Part shown: piece by piece, positions 16,907-27,259 of the stretch
How positions within the stretch are numbered: position 1 is the stretch's first letter
Layout: the number at the start of each line of letters is the position of its first letter
Source of the DNA: Erythrobacter sp.
Lineage (GTDB): Bacteria; Pseudomonadota; Alphaproteobacteria; Sphingomonadales; Sphingomonadaceae
Assembly (NCBI GenBank): GCA_009993635.1
Contig: JAACTC010000006.1
Coordinates: 496,001 to 560,000, forward strand
DNA: 64,000 nt
Reading direction: 5' to 3'
The notes under the pieces: model-generated
Told to the model about the DNA's origin: nothing
The model's database searches: none
The model's input: only the letters and a program-made list of their open reading frames with translations
Position numbers and translations under genes: made by a program

Positions 16907-19765
16907 ATGGGTAACGAAAACCAGTCTTTCCTGCCGGAGCTCGGCGATCAGGACGGCGCGCAGCCCGGCCCCAGCTGGGCGAATCCGCGCTGGCCGCTGA
17001 CCGATGCGGGCAGCGAAAGCGACCTGACGCAGGCGCTCGATCCCACCGCGATGAAGGTTGCGGTGAAGGAAGCGGCACAGAAGGCTGGCAAACCCACCGA
17101 TCAGGCCAGCATCGCGCATGCGGCGGAAAACGCCATCCGCGCGATGCTGCTGATCCGCACGTTCCGCGTGCGCGGACACCTGGCCTCCGATCTCGACCCG
17201 CTGGGCCTTTCGAAGCGCGAGCTGCCCGAAGACCTGAAGCTGGAATGGCACTTCCCGCCCGAGGCGATGGACGAAGAGATCTACGTCGACGGCAATCTGG
17301 GGCTGGACTGGACCACTCCGCGCGAGCTCTACGACGTGCTCAAGGCCAATTACTGCGGCAAGGTCGGCCTTGAATACATGCACATCTCCGATGTGGAGGA
17401 ACGCCGTTTCCTGCAGGACCGGATCGAAGGACCCGAAGAGGTCATCCAGTTCACGCAGGAGGGCAAACGCGCCATCCTTTCCGCCGTGATCCGGGGCGAG
17501 GAGTTCGAGAATTTCCTCGGCAAGAAATACGTCGGCACCAAGCGTTTCGGCCTCGACGGCGGCGAGGGGATGATCCCCGCGCTGGAAGCCGTCATCAAGT
17601 ATGGCGGCGCCATGGGCGTGCGCGAAATCATTTACGGCATGGCGCACCGCGGCCGGCTGAACGTGCTCGCCAACGTGATGGCCAAGCCGTATCGGGTGAT
17701 CTTCCACGAATTTTCCGGCGGCAGCGCCAACCCGGAAGATGTCGGCGGCTCGGGCGATGTGAAATACCACCTCGGCACCAGCACCGACCGCGAATTCGAC
17801 GGCATCAAGGTTCACATGAGCCTTGTGCCCAACCCCAGCCACCTCGAAGCGGTGGACCCGGTGGTGCTGGGCAAGGCGCGCGCGCAGCAGGCCTTCCGCG
17901 ACGATCTGAAGAAGCACGAGCAGGTGCTGCCCGTGCTGATCCACGGCGATGCGGCCTTTGCGGGCCAGGGCATCGTGTGGGAAACGCTCAGCTTCTCCGG
18001 CATCCCCGGGTACAATACCGGCGGTGTGATCCACTTCATCATCAACAACCAGATCGGCTTCACCACCAGCCCGAAATTCGCCCGCTCCTCGCCCTATCCG
18101 AGCGATGTGGCGAAGGGCGTGCAGGCGCCGATCCTGCACGTGAACGGCGACGATCCCGAAGCGGTGACTTTCGCCTGCAAGCTGGCGATCGAATACCGCC
18201 AGACCTTCGGCCGCGACATTGTGATCGACATGTGGTGCTATCGCCGCTTCGGCCATAACGAGGGCGACGAGCCCAGCTTCACCCAGCCGCAGATGTACGA
18301 TGCGATCAAGAAGCATCCGAAGATCAGCGTCATCTATTCCGACCGGCTGCTGAAAGACGGTGTGATCGAAGACGGCTTCGTGGAATCGCAGCGCAACGAA
18401 TTCACCGAGCACCTGCAGGAGGAATTCGACGCCGGGAAGAACTACAAGGCGAACGAGGCCGACTGGTTCGGCGGGCGCTGGGCAGGCATGAACAAACCGG
18501 TCGATCCGGAACACGCACGCCGCAACGTCGAAACCGCGATCCCGAAGAAGCTGTTCGAAAGCCTCGGCCGAACGCTCACCACCGTGCCGGACGAGGTTTC
18601 CATCCACCGCACGCTGGGCCGCGTTCTCGATGCCAAACGGGCAATGTTTGAACAGGGCGAAGGCTTCGACTGGGCCACCGCAGAGGCGCTCGCCTTCGGC
18701 AGCCTGGTGACCGAAGGGTACGGCGTGCGCCTGTCGGGCCAGGATTCGGGCCGCGGCACGTTCAGCCAGCGGCACGCAGTGTGGCACGATCAGAAGGTGG
18801 AAGGGGAAAAGTACATCCCCCTCACCACGCTGCCGCACGGTAAGTTCGAGGTCTACGACAGCCCGCTTTCCGAATATGGCGTGCTGGGCTTCGAATACGG
18901 CTTTGCCCTCGCCGATCCCAAGACGCTGGTATTGTGGGAAGCGCAGTTCGGCGACTTCGCCAATGGCGCGCAAATCATCATCGACCAGTTCATTGCCAGC
19001 GGCGAGGTCAAGTGGCTGCGCGCCAACGGCCTCGTGATGCTGCTGCCCCATGGCTACGAGGGCCAGGGGCCGGAACACAGCTCCGCCCGGCTCGAACGGT
19101 TCCTGCAGCTGTGCGCGAACGACAATATCCAGGTGTGCAACATCACCAGCCCGGCGAACTATTTCCACGTGCTTCGCCGCCAGATGCTGCGTTCCTTCCG
19201 CAAGCCGCTGATCATCATGACACCCAAGAGCCTGCTGCGCCATCCGCTGGCCCGAAGCGAGGCAAGCGAGTTCATGGGCGATCATCACTTCATGCGCATC
19301 AAGTCCGATCTCAAGCAGATCGACGACAAGAAGGTGAAGCGGCTGGTGCTGTGTTCGGGCAAGGTCGCCTACGACCTGATAGAGAAGCGCGACGAGGAAG
19401 AGCTGGACGATGTCTCCATCGTGCGGATCGAGCAGCTTTACCCCTTCCCGGGCGAACCGCTGGCCGTGCGGCTCGAACGCATGATCAATCTCGAAGAGGT
19501 CGTCTGGTGCCAGGAAGAACCGCGCAACAACGGCGCGTGGTTCTTCGTGGGCGAGAAGATCGAAGCTGCCCTGGCGGCTGCGGGCAAGGACGGGATACGC
19601 CCGACCTATGCCGGCCGCGAAGAGGCTGCCTCCCCCGCCACCGGGCTCGCCAAGCGCCATCAGGCGCAGCAGGAAGCTCTTGTCACGATCGCCCTTGGTC
19701 TCGCCGATGGTGGCGAGGCGAAGCGCGCGCTCAAGAAAAAAGAAATCGCCGAAAAGAAGGTCTGA
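16907..19765 (+). CDS. sucA: 2-oxoglutarate dehydrogenase E1 component
   Basis: A 952-residue thiamine-diphosphate-dependent E1. The N-terminal peptide is short (SFLPELGDQDG). It contains RMLLIRTFRVRGHLASDLDP-type sequence, YGMAHRGRLNVLANV, the ThDP motif from IHGDAAFAGQG to NNQIGFTT, the DMWCYRRFGHNEGDEP segment and the pyrimidine-domain SGQDSGRGTFSQRH. All are standard for OdhA/SucA. It decarboxylates 2-oxoglutarate and transfers the succinyl group to the lipoyl arm of SucB. It is six bases upstream of sucB. Length and motifs are complete. Confidence 0.96.
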   Translation: MGNENQSFLPELGDQDGAQPGPSWANPRWPLTDAGSESDLTQALDPTAMKVAVKEAAQKAGKPTDQASIAHAAENAIRAMLLIRTFRVRGHLASDLDPLGLSKRELPEDLKLEWHFPPEAMDEEIYVDGNLGLDWTTPRELYDVLKANYCGKVGLEYMHISDVEERRFLQDRIEGPEEVIQFTQEGKRAILSAVIRGEEFENFLGKKYVGTKRFGLDGGEGMIPALEAVIKYGGAMGVREIIYGMAHRGRLNVLANVMAKPYRVIFHEFSGGSANPEDVGGSGDVKYHLGTSTDREFDGIKVHMSLVPNPSHLEAVDPVVLGKARAQQAFRDDLKKHEQVLPVLIHGDAAFAGQGIVWETLSFSGIPGYNTGGVIHFIINNQIGFTTSPKFARSSPYPSDVAKGVQAPILHVNGDDPEAVTFACKLAIEYRQTFGRDIVIDMWCYRRFGHNEGDEPSFTQPQMYDAIKKHPKISVIYSDRLLKDGVIEDGFVESQRNEFTEHLQEEFDAGKNYKANEADWFGGRWAGMNKPVDPEHARRNVETAIPKKLFESLGRTLTTVPDEVSIHRTLGRVLDAKRAMFEQGEGFDWATAEALAFGSLVTEGYGVRLSGQDSGRGTFSQRHAVWHDQKVEGEKYIPLTTLPHGKFEVYDSPLSEYGVLGFEYGFALADPKTLVLWEAQFGDFANGAQIIIDQFIASGEVKWLRANGLVMLLPHGYEGQGPEHSSARLERFLQLCANDNIQVCNITSPANYFHVLRRQMLRSFRKPLIIMTPKSLLRHPLARSEASEFMGDHHFMRIKSDLKQIDDKKVKRLVLCSGKVAYDLIEKRDEEELDDVSIVRIEQLYPFPGEPLAVRLERMINLEEVVWCQEEPRNNGAWFFVGEKIEAALAAAGKDGIRPTYAGREEAASPATGLAKRHQAQQEALVTIALGLADGGEAKRALKKKEIAEKKV

Positions 19766-19771
19766 CGCATC

Positions 19772-21058
19772 ATGGCTACCGAAATTACGGTCCCCCAACT
19801 CGGTGAATCGGTCACCGAAGGCACGATCGCCGAATGGCTCAAGCAACCCGGCGATGCCGTGGCTGTGGACGAGCCCATTGCAAGCCTGGAAACGGACAAG
19901 GTCGCGGTCGACGTGCCCTCCCCCGTTGCCGGGGTGATCGAGGAACTGCGCGCCGAGGTGGGCGACAATGTCGAAGTCGGCGCGGTGATCGCAACCGTGG
20001 CGGAAGGCGCGACCGGTGCCGCCAAGGGTGACGAGGCGAACCGCGATCAGGGGCCCGGCAAGTCCGGGGGCAGCAAGCCCGCATCGGATGCCGCCAAGGC
20101 CAAGGACGCCGACACCGGACAGGCCGCATACGGCAATCACGACGAAGGCGGAAGCGAGGGCAGCCAGACGCTTTCACCCGCCGTGCGCCGTGCGGTGCTG
20201 GAATACGGCGTCGACCCGAGCAGCATCAAGGGCACCGGCAAGGACGGCCGCCTGACCAAGGAAGACGTGATCGCGGCGGCGAAGAACAAGGACGAAGGCG
20301 GCTCCGCGCCCTCGCCCGCTCCCGCAGCATCCGCGCCCGCCAACGTGTCCTCCGGCGAGCGCCGTGAGGAACGCGTGAAGATGACGCGCATGCGCCAGAC
20401 CATCGCCAAGCGGTTGAAGGGCGCGCAGGAAGAAGCCGCGCTGCTGACCACCTTCAACGATTGCGATATGAGCGCGGTCATCGAAACGCGCGAAAAGTAC
20501 AAGGATCTGTTCGCCAAGAAGCACGACATCAAGCTCGGCTTCATGGGCTTTTTCGCCAAGGCCGCTTGCCTTGCACTGAAGGACGTGCCCGCCGCCAACG
20601 CCTACATCGAAGGCGACGAGATCGTGTACCACGACTACGTCGATATCTCGGTCGCGGTGTCTGCGCCCAACGGCCTCGTCGTCCCGGTCATCCGCGACGC
20701 CGACAAGAAGGGCTTCGCGCAGATCGAGAAGGACATCGCGGACTTCGGCGCACGCGCCAAGGACGGCACGCTGACGATGGACGACATGAAGGGCGGCACC
20801 TTCACCATCTCCAACGGTGGCGTGTTCGGTTCGCTGATGAGCACCCCGATCATCAACCCGCCGCAGAGCGCGGTGCTGGGCCTCCACCGGATCGAGGATC
20901 GCCCCGTGGCGGTGAACGGCGAAGTCGTGATCAAGCCGATGATGTATATCGCGCTGAGCTACGACCACCGCCTGATCGACGGGCGCGAGGCGGTGACCGC
21001 ACTCAAGATCATGAAGGAAGCGATCGAAGATCCGACCCGGATGCTGATCGATTTGTAA
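19772..21058 (+). CDS. sucB: 2-oxoglutarate dehydrogenase E2, dihydrolipoyllysine succinyltransferase
   Basis: 428 residues: lipoyl domain at 2-75 with lipoylated Lys43 in [12 protein letters not shown], an Ala/Lys/Gly-rich linker, a peripheral subunit-binding domain ([19 protein letters not shown]), and the acyltransferase domain. The catalytic motif is SYDHRLIDG, with His399 and Asp403. A single lipoyl domain and the [13 protein letters not shown] entry are typical of SucB. It forms the core of the complex and binds SucA and Lpd. The gene is followed directly by the inverted-repeat-bounded GIY-YIG unit. Confidence 0.95.
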   Translation: MATEITVPQLGESVTEGTIAEWLKQPGDAVAVDEPIASLETDKVAVDVPSPVAGVIEELRAEVGDNVEVGAVIATVAEGATGAAKGDEANRDQGPGKSGGSKPASDAAKAKDADTGQAAYGNHDEGGSEGSQTLSPAVRRAVLEYGVDPSSIKGTGKDGRLTKEDVIAAAKNKDEGGSAPSPAPAASAPANVSSGERREERVKMTRMRQTIAKRLKGAQEEAALLTTFNDCDMSAVIETREKYKDLFAKKHDIKLGFMGFFAKAACLALKDVPAANAYIEGDEIVYHDYVDISVAVSAPNGLVVPVIRDADKKGFAQIEKDIADFGARAKDGTLTMDDMKGGTFTISNGGVFGSLMSTPIINPPQSAVLGLHRIEDRPVAVNGEVVIKPMMYIALSYDHRLIDGREAVTALKIMKEAIEDPTRMLIDL

Positions 21059-21066
21059 TATGAGAA

Positions 21067-21399
21067 TTGCGCTCCTGCGAAAGCAGGAGCCCAGGGTGGA
21101 GACGAACGACGAAACCGGGATGGGTCTACATCTTGGCAAGCGCGCGCAACGGAACCACCTACACAGGTGTTACCAACGATCTTGCGCACAGGATGCACCA
21201 GCACCTTTCCGGGGCGGTCGCCGGTTTTGCGAAGAACCATGATTGCCGTGCGCTCGTCTGGTTTGAGCGACACGACGATATTCAGGATGCGCGACTGCGC
21301 GAATGGCGGATAAAGAAGTGGAAACGGGCTTGGAAGCTTGAACTGATTGAGAAGGACAACCCCCGATGGAAAGACCTTACCGATCAGATTCACCAATGA
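21067..21399 (+). CDS. GIY-YIG domain nuclease-like protein
   Basis: About 100 residues. The single-domain GIY-YIG fold is seen in GWVYILASARNGTTYTGVTND (GIY = VYI, YIG = YTG), the following LAHRMHQHLSG with conserved Arg and His, ALVWFE, and the C-terminal RLREWRIKKWKRAWKLELIE with the metal-binding Glu region. This is the small UPF0213/endonuclease-like subfamily. No ATG is available in frame near the domain. The frame opens with TTG 21067 at the edge of the left palindrome and the first residues (RSCESRSP) are the translated repeat. The real start is therefore uncertain. Its place inside inverted repeats in a TCA operon is unusual. Confidence 0.75.
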   Translation: MRSCESRSPGWRRTTKPGWVYILASARNGTTYTGVTNDLAHRMHQHLSGAVAGFAKNHDCRALVWFERHDDIQDARLREWRIKKWKRAWKLELIEKDNPRWKDLTDQIHQ

Positions 21400-21429
21400 C
21401 GCCCTAGGCTCCTGCTTTCGCAGGAGCGC
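21069..21429. mobile_element. 361-bp unit bounded by 28-bp inverted repeats, encoding a GIY-YIG protein
   Basis: Left end 21069-21096 and right end 21402-21429 are inverted copies of each other with 27 of 28 bases matching. Each end is itself a hairpin: an 8-bp stem GCTCCTGC/GCAGGAGC with a GAAA (left) or TTTC (right) loop. The GIY-YIG frame fills the inside and stops two bases before the right repeat. The unit sits exactly between the sucB stop and the lpd ribosome-binding site. No target duplication is obvious. The layout suggests a small REP-like mobile unit, but movement is inference. Confidence 0.6.
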
Positions 21430-21449
21430 CGGAGTACGAAGGTAGAGAT

Positions 21450-22868
<1,419 letters not shown>

Positions 22869-22883
22869 CCCTTGCGGGCATGG

Positions 22884-22919
22884 CCCTGTGGTGTATTACA
22901 TGACTAATGCACCACAGGG
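22884..22919 (+). promoter_or_regulatory. inverted repeat overlapping the ribosome-binding site of the serine hydrolase gene
   Basis: CCCTGTGGTG at 22884-22893 pairs with CACCACAGGG at 22910-22919, and an inner ATTA/TAAT pair extends the symmetry. The right arm runs into the GGGAGAG Shine-Dalgarno of the next gene. It could be an operator for a dimeric repressor or an mRNA hairpin that hides the ribosome-binding site. Which, if either, is not known. Confidence 0.5.
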
Positions 22920-22927
22920 AGAGATCG

Positions 22928-24265
22928 ATGTTCCGTTATAGCCTGGCAGCTTTTGCCATCGCCTTTGCCGCGCCCGCCATCGGGCAGGATGCAGAGGCGA
23001 TGGATACTTACGTCGCCTCCAAAACCGACGACGGCACCTTCATGGGCGCCGTGCTGGTGGCCGAAGGTGACGATATCCTGCTCGACAAGGGCTATGGCAT
23101 GGCCAGCCTCGAATGGGGCATCCCCAATGGGGGTGACGTCAAATATCGCATCGGTTCAGTCACCAAGCAGTTCACCGCTGCGGCGATCATGCTGCTGGAA
23201 GACCAGGGCAAGCTGACGCTCGACGCGCCGATTGCGACCTATCTGGAGGATGCACCTGCCAGCTGGCAGACGATCACCGTCCAGAACCTGCTCAACCACA
23301 CATCCGGCATCCCGAATTTCACGGCGGAGGAGGATTTTCTTCGCTTCAAGATGCTGCCGACCACGCGAGACGGCATCATCGAGACGTTCCGCGATGCGCC
23401 GCTCGATTTCACGCCGGGGAGCGAATATTCCTATTCGAACTCGGGCTACATCCTGCTGTCTGCGATTATCGAGAACGTCAGCGGCCAGACCTATGCCGAT
23501 TTCGTGCAGGCCAACATCTTTGATCCGCTGGGCATGAGCGGTAGCGGGGTGGCGGACAACACCGCGATCATCGCGCGCCAGGCATCGGGCTACACGCCTG
23601 GCGAGGATGGCATCGGCCGCGCCGAATACTCCAATCTCGACATTCCGCAGGGCGCGGGCGCGATCTATTCCACGCCCCGCGACATGCTGAAATGGCAGCG
23701 CGGGCTGTATGGCGGGAAGCTGCTTTCACCCGCATCGCTGCAGACCTTGGTCACGCCCGCGCTGGATGGCTACGCGCTGGGCGTCATGGTGCGCAAAAAT
23801 GATACCGGGACGGTCTATTTCCACAGCGGCGGGATCGAAGGGTTCAACAGCTGGCTGGCCTACGATCCGGACCGCGAGATCTCGGTCGTCGTGCTCGGCA
23901 ACCTCAACGGGCGCACGCCTTCCGAAATCGGCAGCGCCTTGATGGATGTGGCGCAGGGCGGCGAATTGCCGGTGGCAGTCGACCGTCAGGTGGCAGAGAC
24001 CGATCCCGCAACCCTCGCCCAGTACGAGGGGAACTATGTCATCGCCCCAAGCTTCGCGATCCGCATGTTCGTGGAAAATGGCAAGCTGATGGCGCAGGCC
24101 ACCGGGCAATCCGCCGCGCAGCTTTACGCGCAGGAGGGAGAGGAAGATTTCTTCTTCCTCAAGGTCGTCGATGCGCAGGTGCGCTTCAACCGCGACGATT
24201 CAGGCGACGTGACCTCGCTGACGCTCTATCAGGGCGGGCAGGAGATCCCCGGCATGAAGGAATAG
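22928..24265 (+). CDS. secreted serine hydrolase, class C beta-lactamase/penicillin-binding protein family
   Basis: A 445-residue protein with a signal peptide (MFRYSLAAFAIAFAAPAIG). The beta-lactamase fold motifs are SVTK at residues 77-80 (nucleophile Ser77, Lys80), YSN at 169-171 and HSG in VYFHSGGIEGF. HSG in place of KTG is usual in the esterase/D-aminopeptidase-like members, so antibiotic hydrolysis is not implied. A C-terminal ~110-residue beta domain follows. ATG 22928 is chosen for its GGGAGAG site and the signal peptide. The next gene starts right after its stop. Confidence 0.85.
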   Translation: MFRYSLAAFAIAFAAPAIGQDAEAMDTYVASKTDDGTFMGAVLVAEGDDILLDKGYGMASLEWGIPNGGDVKYRIGSVTKQFTAAAIMLLEDQGKLTLDAPIATYLEDAPASWQTITVQNLLNHTSGIPNFTAEEDFLRFKMLPTTRDGIIETFRDAPLDFTPGSEYSYSNSGYILLSAIIENVSGQTYADFVQANIFDPLGMSGSGVADNTAIIARQASGYTPGEDGIGRAEYSNLDIPQGAGAIYSTPRDMLKWQRGLYGGKLLSPASLQTLVTPALDGYALGVMVRKNDTGTVYFHSGGIEGFNSWLAYDPDREISVVVLGNLNGRTPSEIGSALMDVAQGGELPVAVDRQVAETDPATLAQYEGNYVIAPSFAIRMFVENGKLMAQATGQSAAQLYAQEGEEDFFFLKVVDAQVRFNRDDSGDVTSLTLYQGGQEIPGMKE

Positions 24266-24266
24266 G

Positions 24267-25094
24267 ATGACGCGCGCGGCGGCCATGGCAGCTCTGGGGG
24301 GGCCGACACTGGCCGGCCTCGCCTACTTGGCGCTGTTCGGCGCGCCGACGCATTATTTGGCGATCAATGCCGCGGCGCTGGCTTTGGCAGCGGCGATCCT
24401 GTTCATCGGCCTGCCCCAGCCTGGCAGCCGCGCCCGCTTGGTGGCGGGCGCCATACTGCTCGCGCTGTTCGTGGCCCCGCTGGTGACCGGCCCCACGATC
24501 GCCGGGCCGTTTACCGATGGCGTCAACCGCTGGCTGCCGCTCGGCCCCTTCATGCTCAACGCCGGGATGCTGGCCATCCCTCCGCTGGTGGTGCTTGCCG
24601 CGCATGACGATCACGCAGGCCCGCCCGCGCTGCTCGCGGCCCTGCTGATCGCGCTGGTGCAGCCCGACTTCGCCAGCGCGCTTGCGCTTACCGGCGGGGC
24701 CGTGGGCATCTATCAGGTGCGCGGGCACTGGAGCGCGGGCCTGGTCGTGATCGCGGGTTTCTTCATCGCCATCTCCGCCGCGCTGCGCGGGGAATTGCCG
24801 CCCGAAGCCTTTGTGGAGCGCATCCTGCTGGATGCCTTCGGCCAGAGCATCGCGATGGGTCTGCTGCTCGCCCTCTCGCTGGCGGGGGCCACGCTGGCGA
24901 TGCTGTTCGGCACCGGCCTGCCGCGCATCGCGCGCTATCCGATCGGAATGACGCTGTTCGGCTTCCTGCTCGCATCGATGATCTCGACCTACCCTACCCC
25001 GCTCGCAGGCTATGGTGCGGCCGCCATTATCGGCTTTGCGCTGGCCCACGCCCTTGCCTTTGCGCTGCCCGATGCGCCACAATCGCCGGCATGA
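24267..25094 (+). CDS. integral membrane protein with SEDS-like (FtsW/RodA) motifs
   Basis: A 275-residue, highly hydrophobic protein with about eight predicted membrane helices. It is not an obvious member of a family I can name. Two stretches recall SEDS glycosyltransferases: [20 protein letters not shown] (compare NGARRWI.LGP..IQPSE.AK) and [15 protein letters not shown] (compare QPDLGTALVL), in the right order and spacing. It is shorter than FtsW/RodA (~370-400) and I do not see their catalytic extracellular Asp loop. It starts one base after the serine hydrolase stop and overlaps the VOC gene (ATGA), so the three form an operon. Confidence 0.6.
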   Translation: MTRAAAMAALGGPTLAGLAYLALFGAPTHYLAINAAALALAAAILFIGLPQPGSRARLVAGAILLALFVAPLVTGPTIAGPFTDGVNRWLPLGPFMLNAGMLAIPPLVVLAAHDDHAGPPALLAALLIALVQPDFASALALTGGAVGIYQVRGHWSAGLVVIAGFFIAISAALRGELPPEAFVERILLDAFGQSIAMGLLLALSLAGATLAMLFGTGLPRIARYPIGMTLFGFLLASMISTYPTPLAGYGAAAIIGFALAHALAFALPDAPQSPA

Positions 25095-25525
25095 GCATTC
25101 CCCCCTTCCATCTCGCCTTTCCGGTCCACGATCTCGATTCGGCGCGCAATTTCTATGGCGCGCTGCTCGGCTGCCGGGAGGGACGATCCGACAGGGACTG
25201 GATCGATTTCGATTTCTTCGGTCACCAGATCGTCGCCCATGTCGCCCCGGCCAGCGTCGCGGCGCGCGCGGCGGGCGAGGATCGCAACGCGGTGGATGGC
25301 GACGCGGTGCCTGTGCCCCATTTCGGCGTCGTCCTATCGATGGAGACCTGGCAGGCGCTGGCCGACCGGCTGAGCGCGGCGGGTCTGCAGTTCATCATCG
25401 AACCCACGATCCGCTTTCGCGACCGGCCCGGCGAACAGGCGACGATGTTCTTCCGCGATCCCAGCGGCAATGCGATCGAGATCAAGGCGATGGCCGATCC
25501 GGAAAACCTCTTTGCCCGCAATTGA
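25091..25525 (+). CDS. VOC family (glyoxalase/bleomycin-resistance fold) protein
   Basis: 144 residues with the vicinal oxygen chelate pattern: [23 protein letters not shown] at the start (metal-ligand His3-like position in HLAF), a second module opening with [12 protein letters not shown], and the end [15 protein letters not shown] with the conserved Glu ligand. It is a cytosolic metal enzyme or binding protein of unknown substrate. Its ATG overlaps the stop of the membrane protein gene by four bases, so it is translated together with it. Confidence 0.85.
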   Translation: MSIPPFHLAFPVHDLDSARNFYGALLGCREGRSDRDWIDFDFFGHQIVAHVAPASVAARAAGEDRNAVDGDAVPVPHFGVVLSMETWQALADRLSAAGLQFIIEPTIRFRDRPGEQATMFFRDPSGNAIEIKAMADPENLFARN

Positions 25526-25573
25526 GGGCCGCGCGCGATTGAACGGCTGATCGATCGTCGCTAGCTGCGGGCA

Positions 25574-26341
25574 ATGCCCGTAGCCGAAGCCGCCATCATC
25601 CTGACCCCCGTGCTCGACTGGCTCGACCTGATCGGGGTCGCCGTGTTTGCGCTGTCCGGTGCGCTGATCGCCGCGCGCGAGCGGCAGACATTCGTGACGA
25701 TGAGCTTTTTCGCGCTGGTCACCGGCGTTGGCGGCGGGACGGTGCGCGACCTGCTGATCGATGCACCCGTCTTCTGGGTAAAGCACCCCTGGTACGCTGC
25801 CGTCTGCATGGTCATGGCGCTGATCGTCTGGAACACCCCTACCCGCTGGTGGCAGGGCAAGCTGTTCGACTACGCCGATGGCATCGGGCTGGCGGCATAT
25901 TCCGTCCTCGGCGCGGCAAAGGCGATGAGTTACGGCCTGCCACCGGTCTCCGCCATGATCATGGGGATCATCACCGGGACGGTAGGCGGCACGATCCGCG
26001 ATGTGATCGCAGGCCGCCCGTCGATCCTGATGCGGCCCGAACTCTATGTAACCGCAGCGGCGCTTTCGGCAGGGCTGTGCAGCTTTGGCATGTGGCTGTT
26101 CGAGCCGACCGGCCTGACCGACTGGCTCGTCTGGGCCGTCGCCGCGCTGGCCGGGTTGGTCCTGCGCAGCGCGGCGATCCGCTTCAACCTGGGCCTGCCG
26201 GCGTTCCACGAGCGCGAAATGGCCAGCGACCGGGAAACGGAAATCGGGGCGGAAGCAGTGGCCGAGGCGACGGCGCCGGAAAGCGACGGGCTCTTTTTCG
26301 AAGACGAAGCGACCGCCAACGAAGAAGGCTCACAGACCTGA
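25574..26341 (+). CDS. TRIC/UPF0126 family membrane channel
   Basis: A 255-residue membrane protein made of two similar three-helix halves plus one helix. Each half carries the family's Gly-rich signature: GVGGGTVRDLLI in the first and GTVGGTIRDVIAGRPSILM in the second. It starts LDLIGVAVFALSGAL. This is the YadS/YicG/TRIC group, prokaryotic relatives of trimeric intracellular cation channels, which conduct potassium. The last ~40 residues are acidic and outside the fold. Family firm, physiological role unknown. Confidence 0.9.
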   Translation: MPVAEAAIILTPVLDWLDLIGVAVFALSGALIAARERQTFVTMSFFALVTGVGGGTVRDLLIDAPVFWVKHPWYAAVCMVMALIVWNTPTRWWQGKLFDYADGIGLAAYSVLGAAKAMSYGLPPVSAMIMGIITGTVGGTIRDVIAGRPSILMRPELYVTAAALSAGLCSFGMWLFEPTGLTDWLVWAVAALAGLVLRSAAIRFNLGLPAFHEREMASDRETEIGAEAVAEATAPESDGLFFEDEATANEEGSQT

Positions 26342-26383
26342 GGTCCGAGAGCCTTCGATTATTCCGGTCGGGCCAGGCGGCGA

Positions 26384-27112
26384 TCAATACGGCGCGGCGT
26401 AGCCCTCGTCGCTGGCATAGCCACCGTCCGCTTCCAACTCGCTGTAATCCTCACCGGGTACCGGGCCGCCGGGATAGGCAGGCTGAGCCGTCCCCTGCGG
26501 CGCGGCATAAGCTGGTGCGGAATAGGTTTCTGCCCGCGCGCGTGCATAGAGATCGTCCGTATATTGCGGATCGCCATAGACCTCGTTGCCCGCCTGGTAG
26601 CTGACGCCGCCCCGGCCGTAATCGATGTCGAGCACGCGGCCCGCGCCGGAGACCTGGCAGGCGAAGGCATCGCCGCTGTAAAGCGTACCGCTGACCGAAT
26701 AGCCACGCGTCGTGCGCCCGACATTGTCGACCGATCCGATCCGCTGGTCACGCTCCACCTGCTGGACACAGGCGTCGACAGCGCGATCGAATTCGGAGCT
26801 CGCCACATCGTCCATCTCGTAGCCGCGATCGCGATCCTTGTTGCTGGTGGCGGACAGCACGGCGAAGATGCCGCCAATGATCAGCGCACCGGCAACGACA
26901 TCGCCCGCATCGATCCGATCATTATGGTGCCGGCGATAGCGGTAGCGGCGATACTGGTTCGCCTCGTCCGCGCCATCGTTCACCACGGTCTTCACGACAA
27001 AACCGGTCTGCATCGCAGGCTGCGTGACTTGCGGCAGCTCTGCGGCCTGGGCCGGCGCAGTCACCAGCGCGGCGGCCGCGCAGGCGAGCGAGAATCTGGA
27101 GATATGGCGCAT
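26384..27112 (-). CDS. secreted protein with glycine-zipper segment, paralogue of the next gene
   Basis: About 242 residues from ATG 27112, with a signal peptide (RFSLACAAAALVTAPAQA). It contains a hydrophobic Gly-zipper-like stretch RIDAGDVVAGALIIGGIFAV, then a globular part with paired cysteines (DACVQQVERD ... FACQVSG) and VLDIDY. The tail is Tyr/Pro/Ala-rich (PAYAAPQGTAQPAYPGGP). The frame is open further upstream to 27220 but without a signal. It is clearly related to the protein encoded at 27260-27793. Function unknown; an envelope location is expected. Confidence 0.7.
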   Translation of the reverse strand: MRHISRFSLACAAAALVTAPAQAAELPQVTQPAMQTGFVVKTVVNDGADEANQYRRYRYRRHHNDRIDAGDVVAGALIIGGIFAVLSATSNKDRDRGYEMDDVASSEFDRAVDACVQQVERDQRIGSVDNVGRTTRGYSVSGTLYSGDAFACQVSGAGRVLDIDYGRGGVSYQAGNEVYGDPQYTDDLYARARAETYSAPAYAAPQGTAQPAYPGGPVPGEDYSELEADGGYASDEGYAAPY

Positions 27113-27169
27113 ACTACACAGTCTTTCCCAAACTAAAGGAGAGCGCATGGCCCCCACGCGACCGAACAG

Positions 27170-27210
27170 GAAAATAGGCGGCCCGCCCTGTCGAAGGGCT
27201 GAACCGCCTA
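27170..27210 (-). terminator. likely intrinsic terminator between the paralogous secreted-protein genes
   Basis: On the minus strand AGGCGG ... CCGCCT closes a larger stem that contains CAGCCC/GGGC pairing around a TTCGACA loop, and is followed by ATTTTCC. It lies downstream of the gene ending at 27260. Confidence 0.5.
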
Positions 27211-27259
27211 CCCCTGTCACTCTTCCGGTTTCCCGTCAGAGCGTGACGAATGATTGCGT

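Noticed and set aside
16718..20140. Very long open frame on the minus strand opposite sucA and sucB
   Set aside because: High-GC codon bias keeps the complementary frame open; the plus strand encodes complete, motif-rich SucA and SucB, and the minus frame has no recognisable domain.
21067..21399. Homing endonuclease in an intron
   Set aside because: It lies between genes, not within one, has no intron structure, and is a single small domain without a DNA-binding tail.
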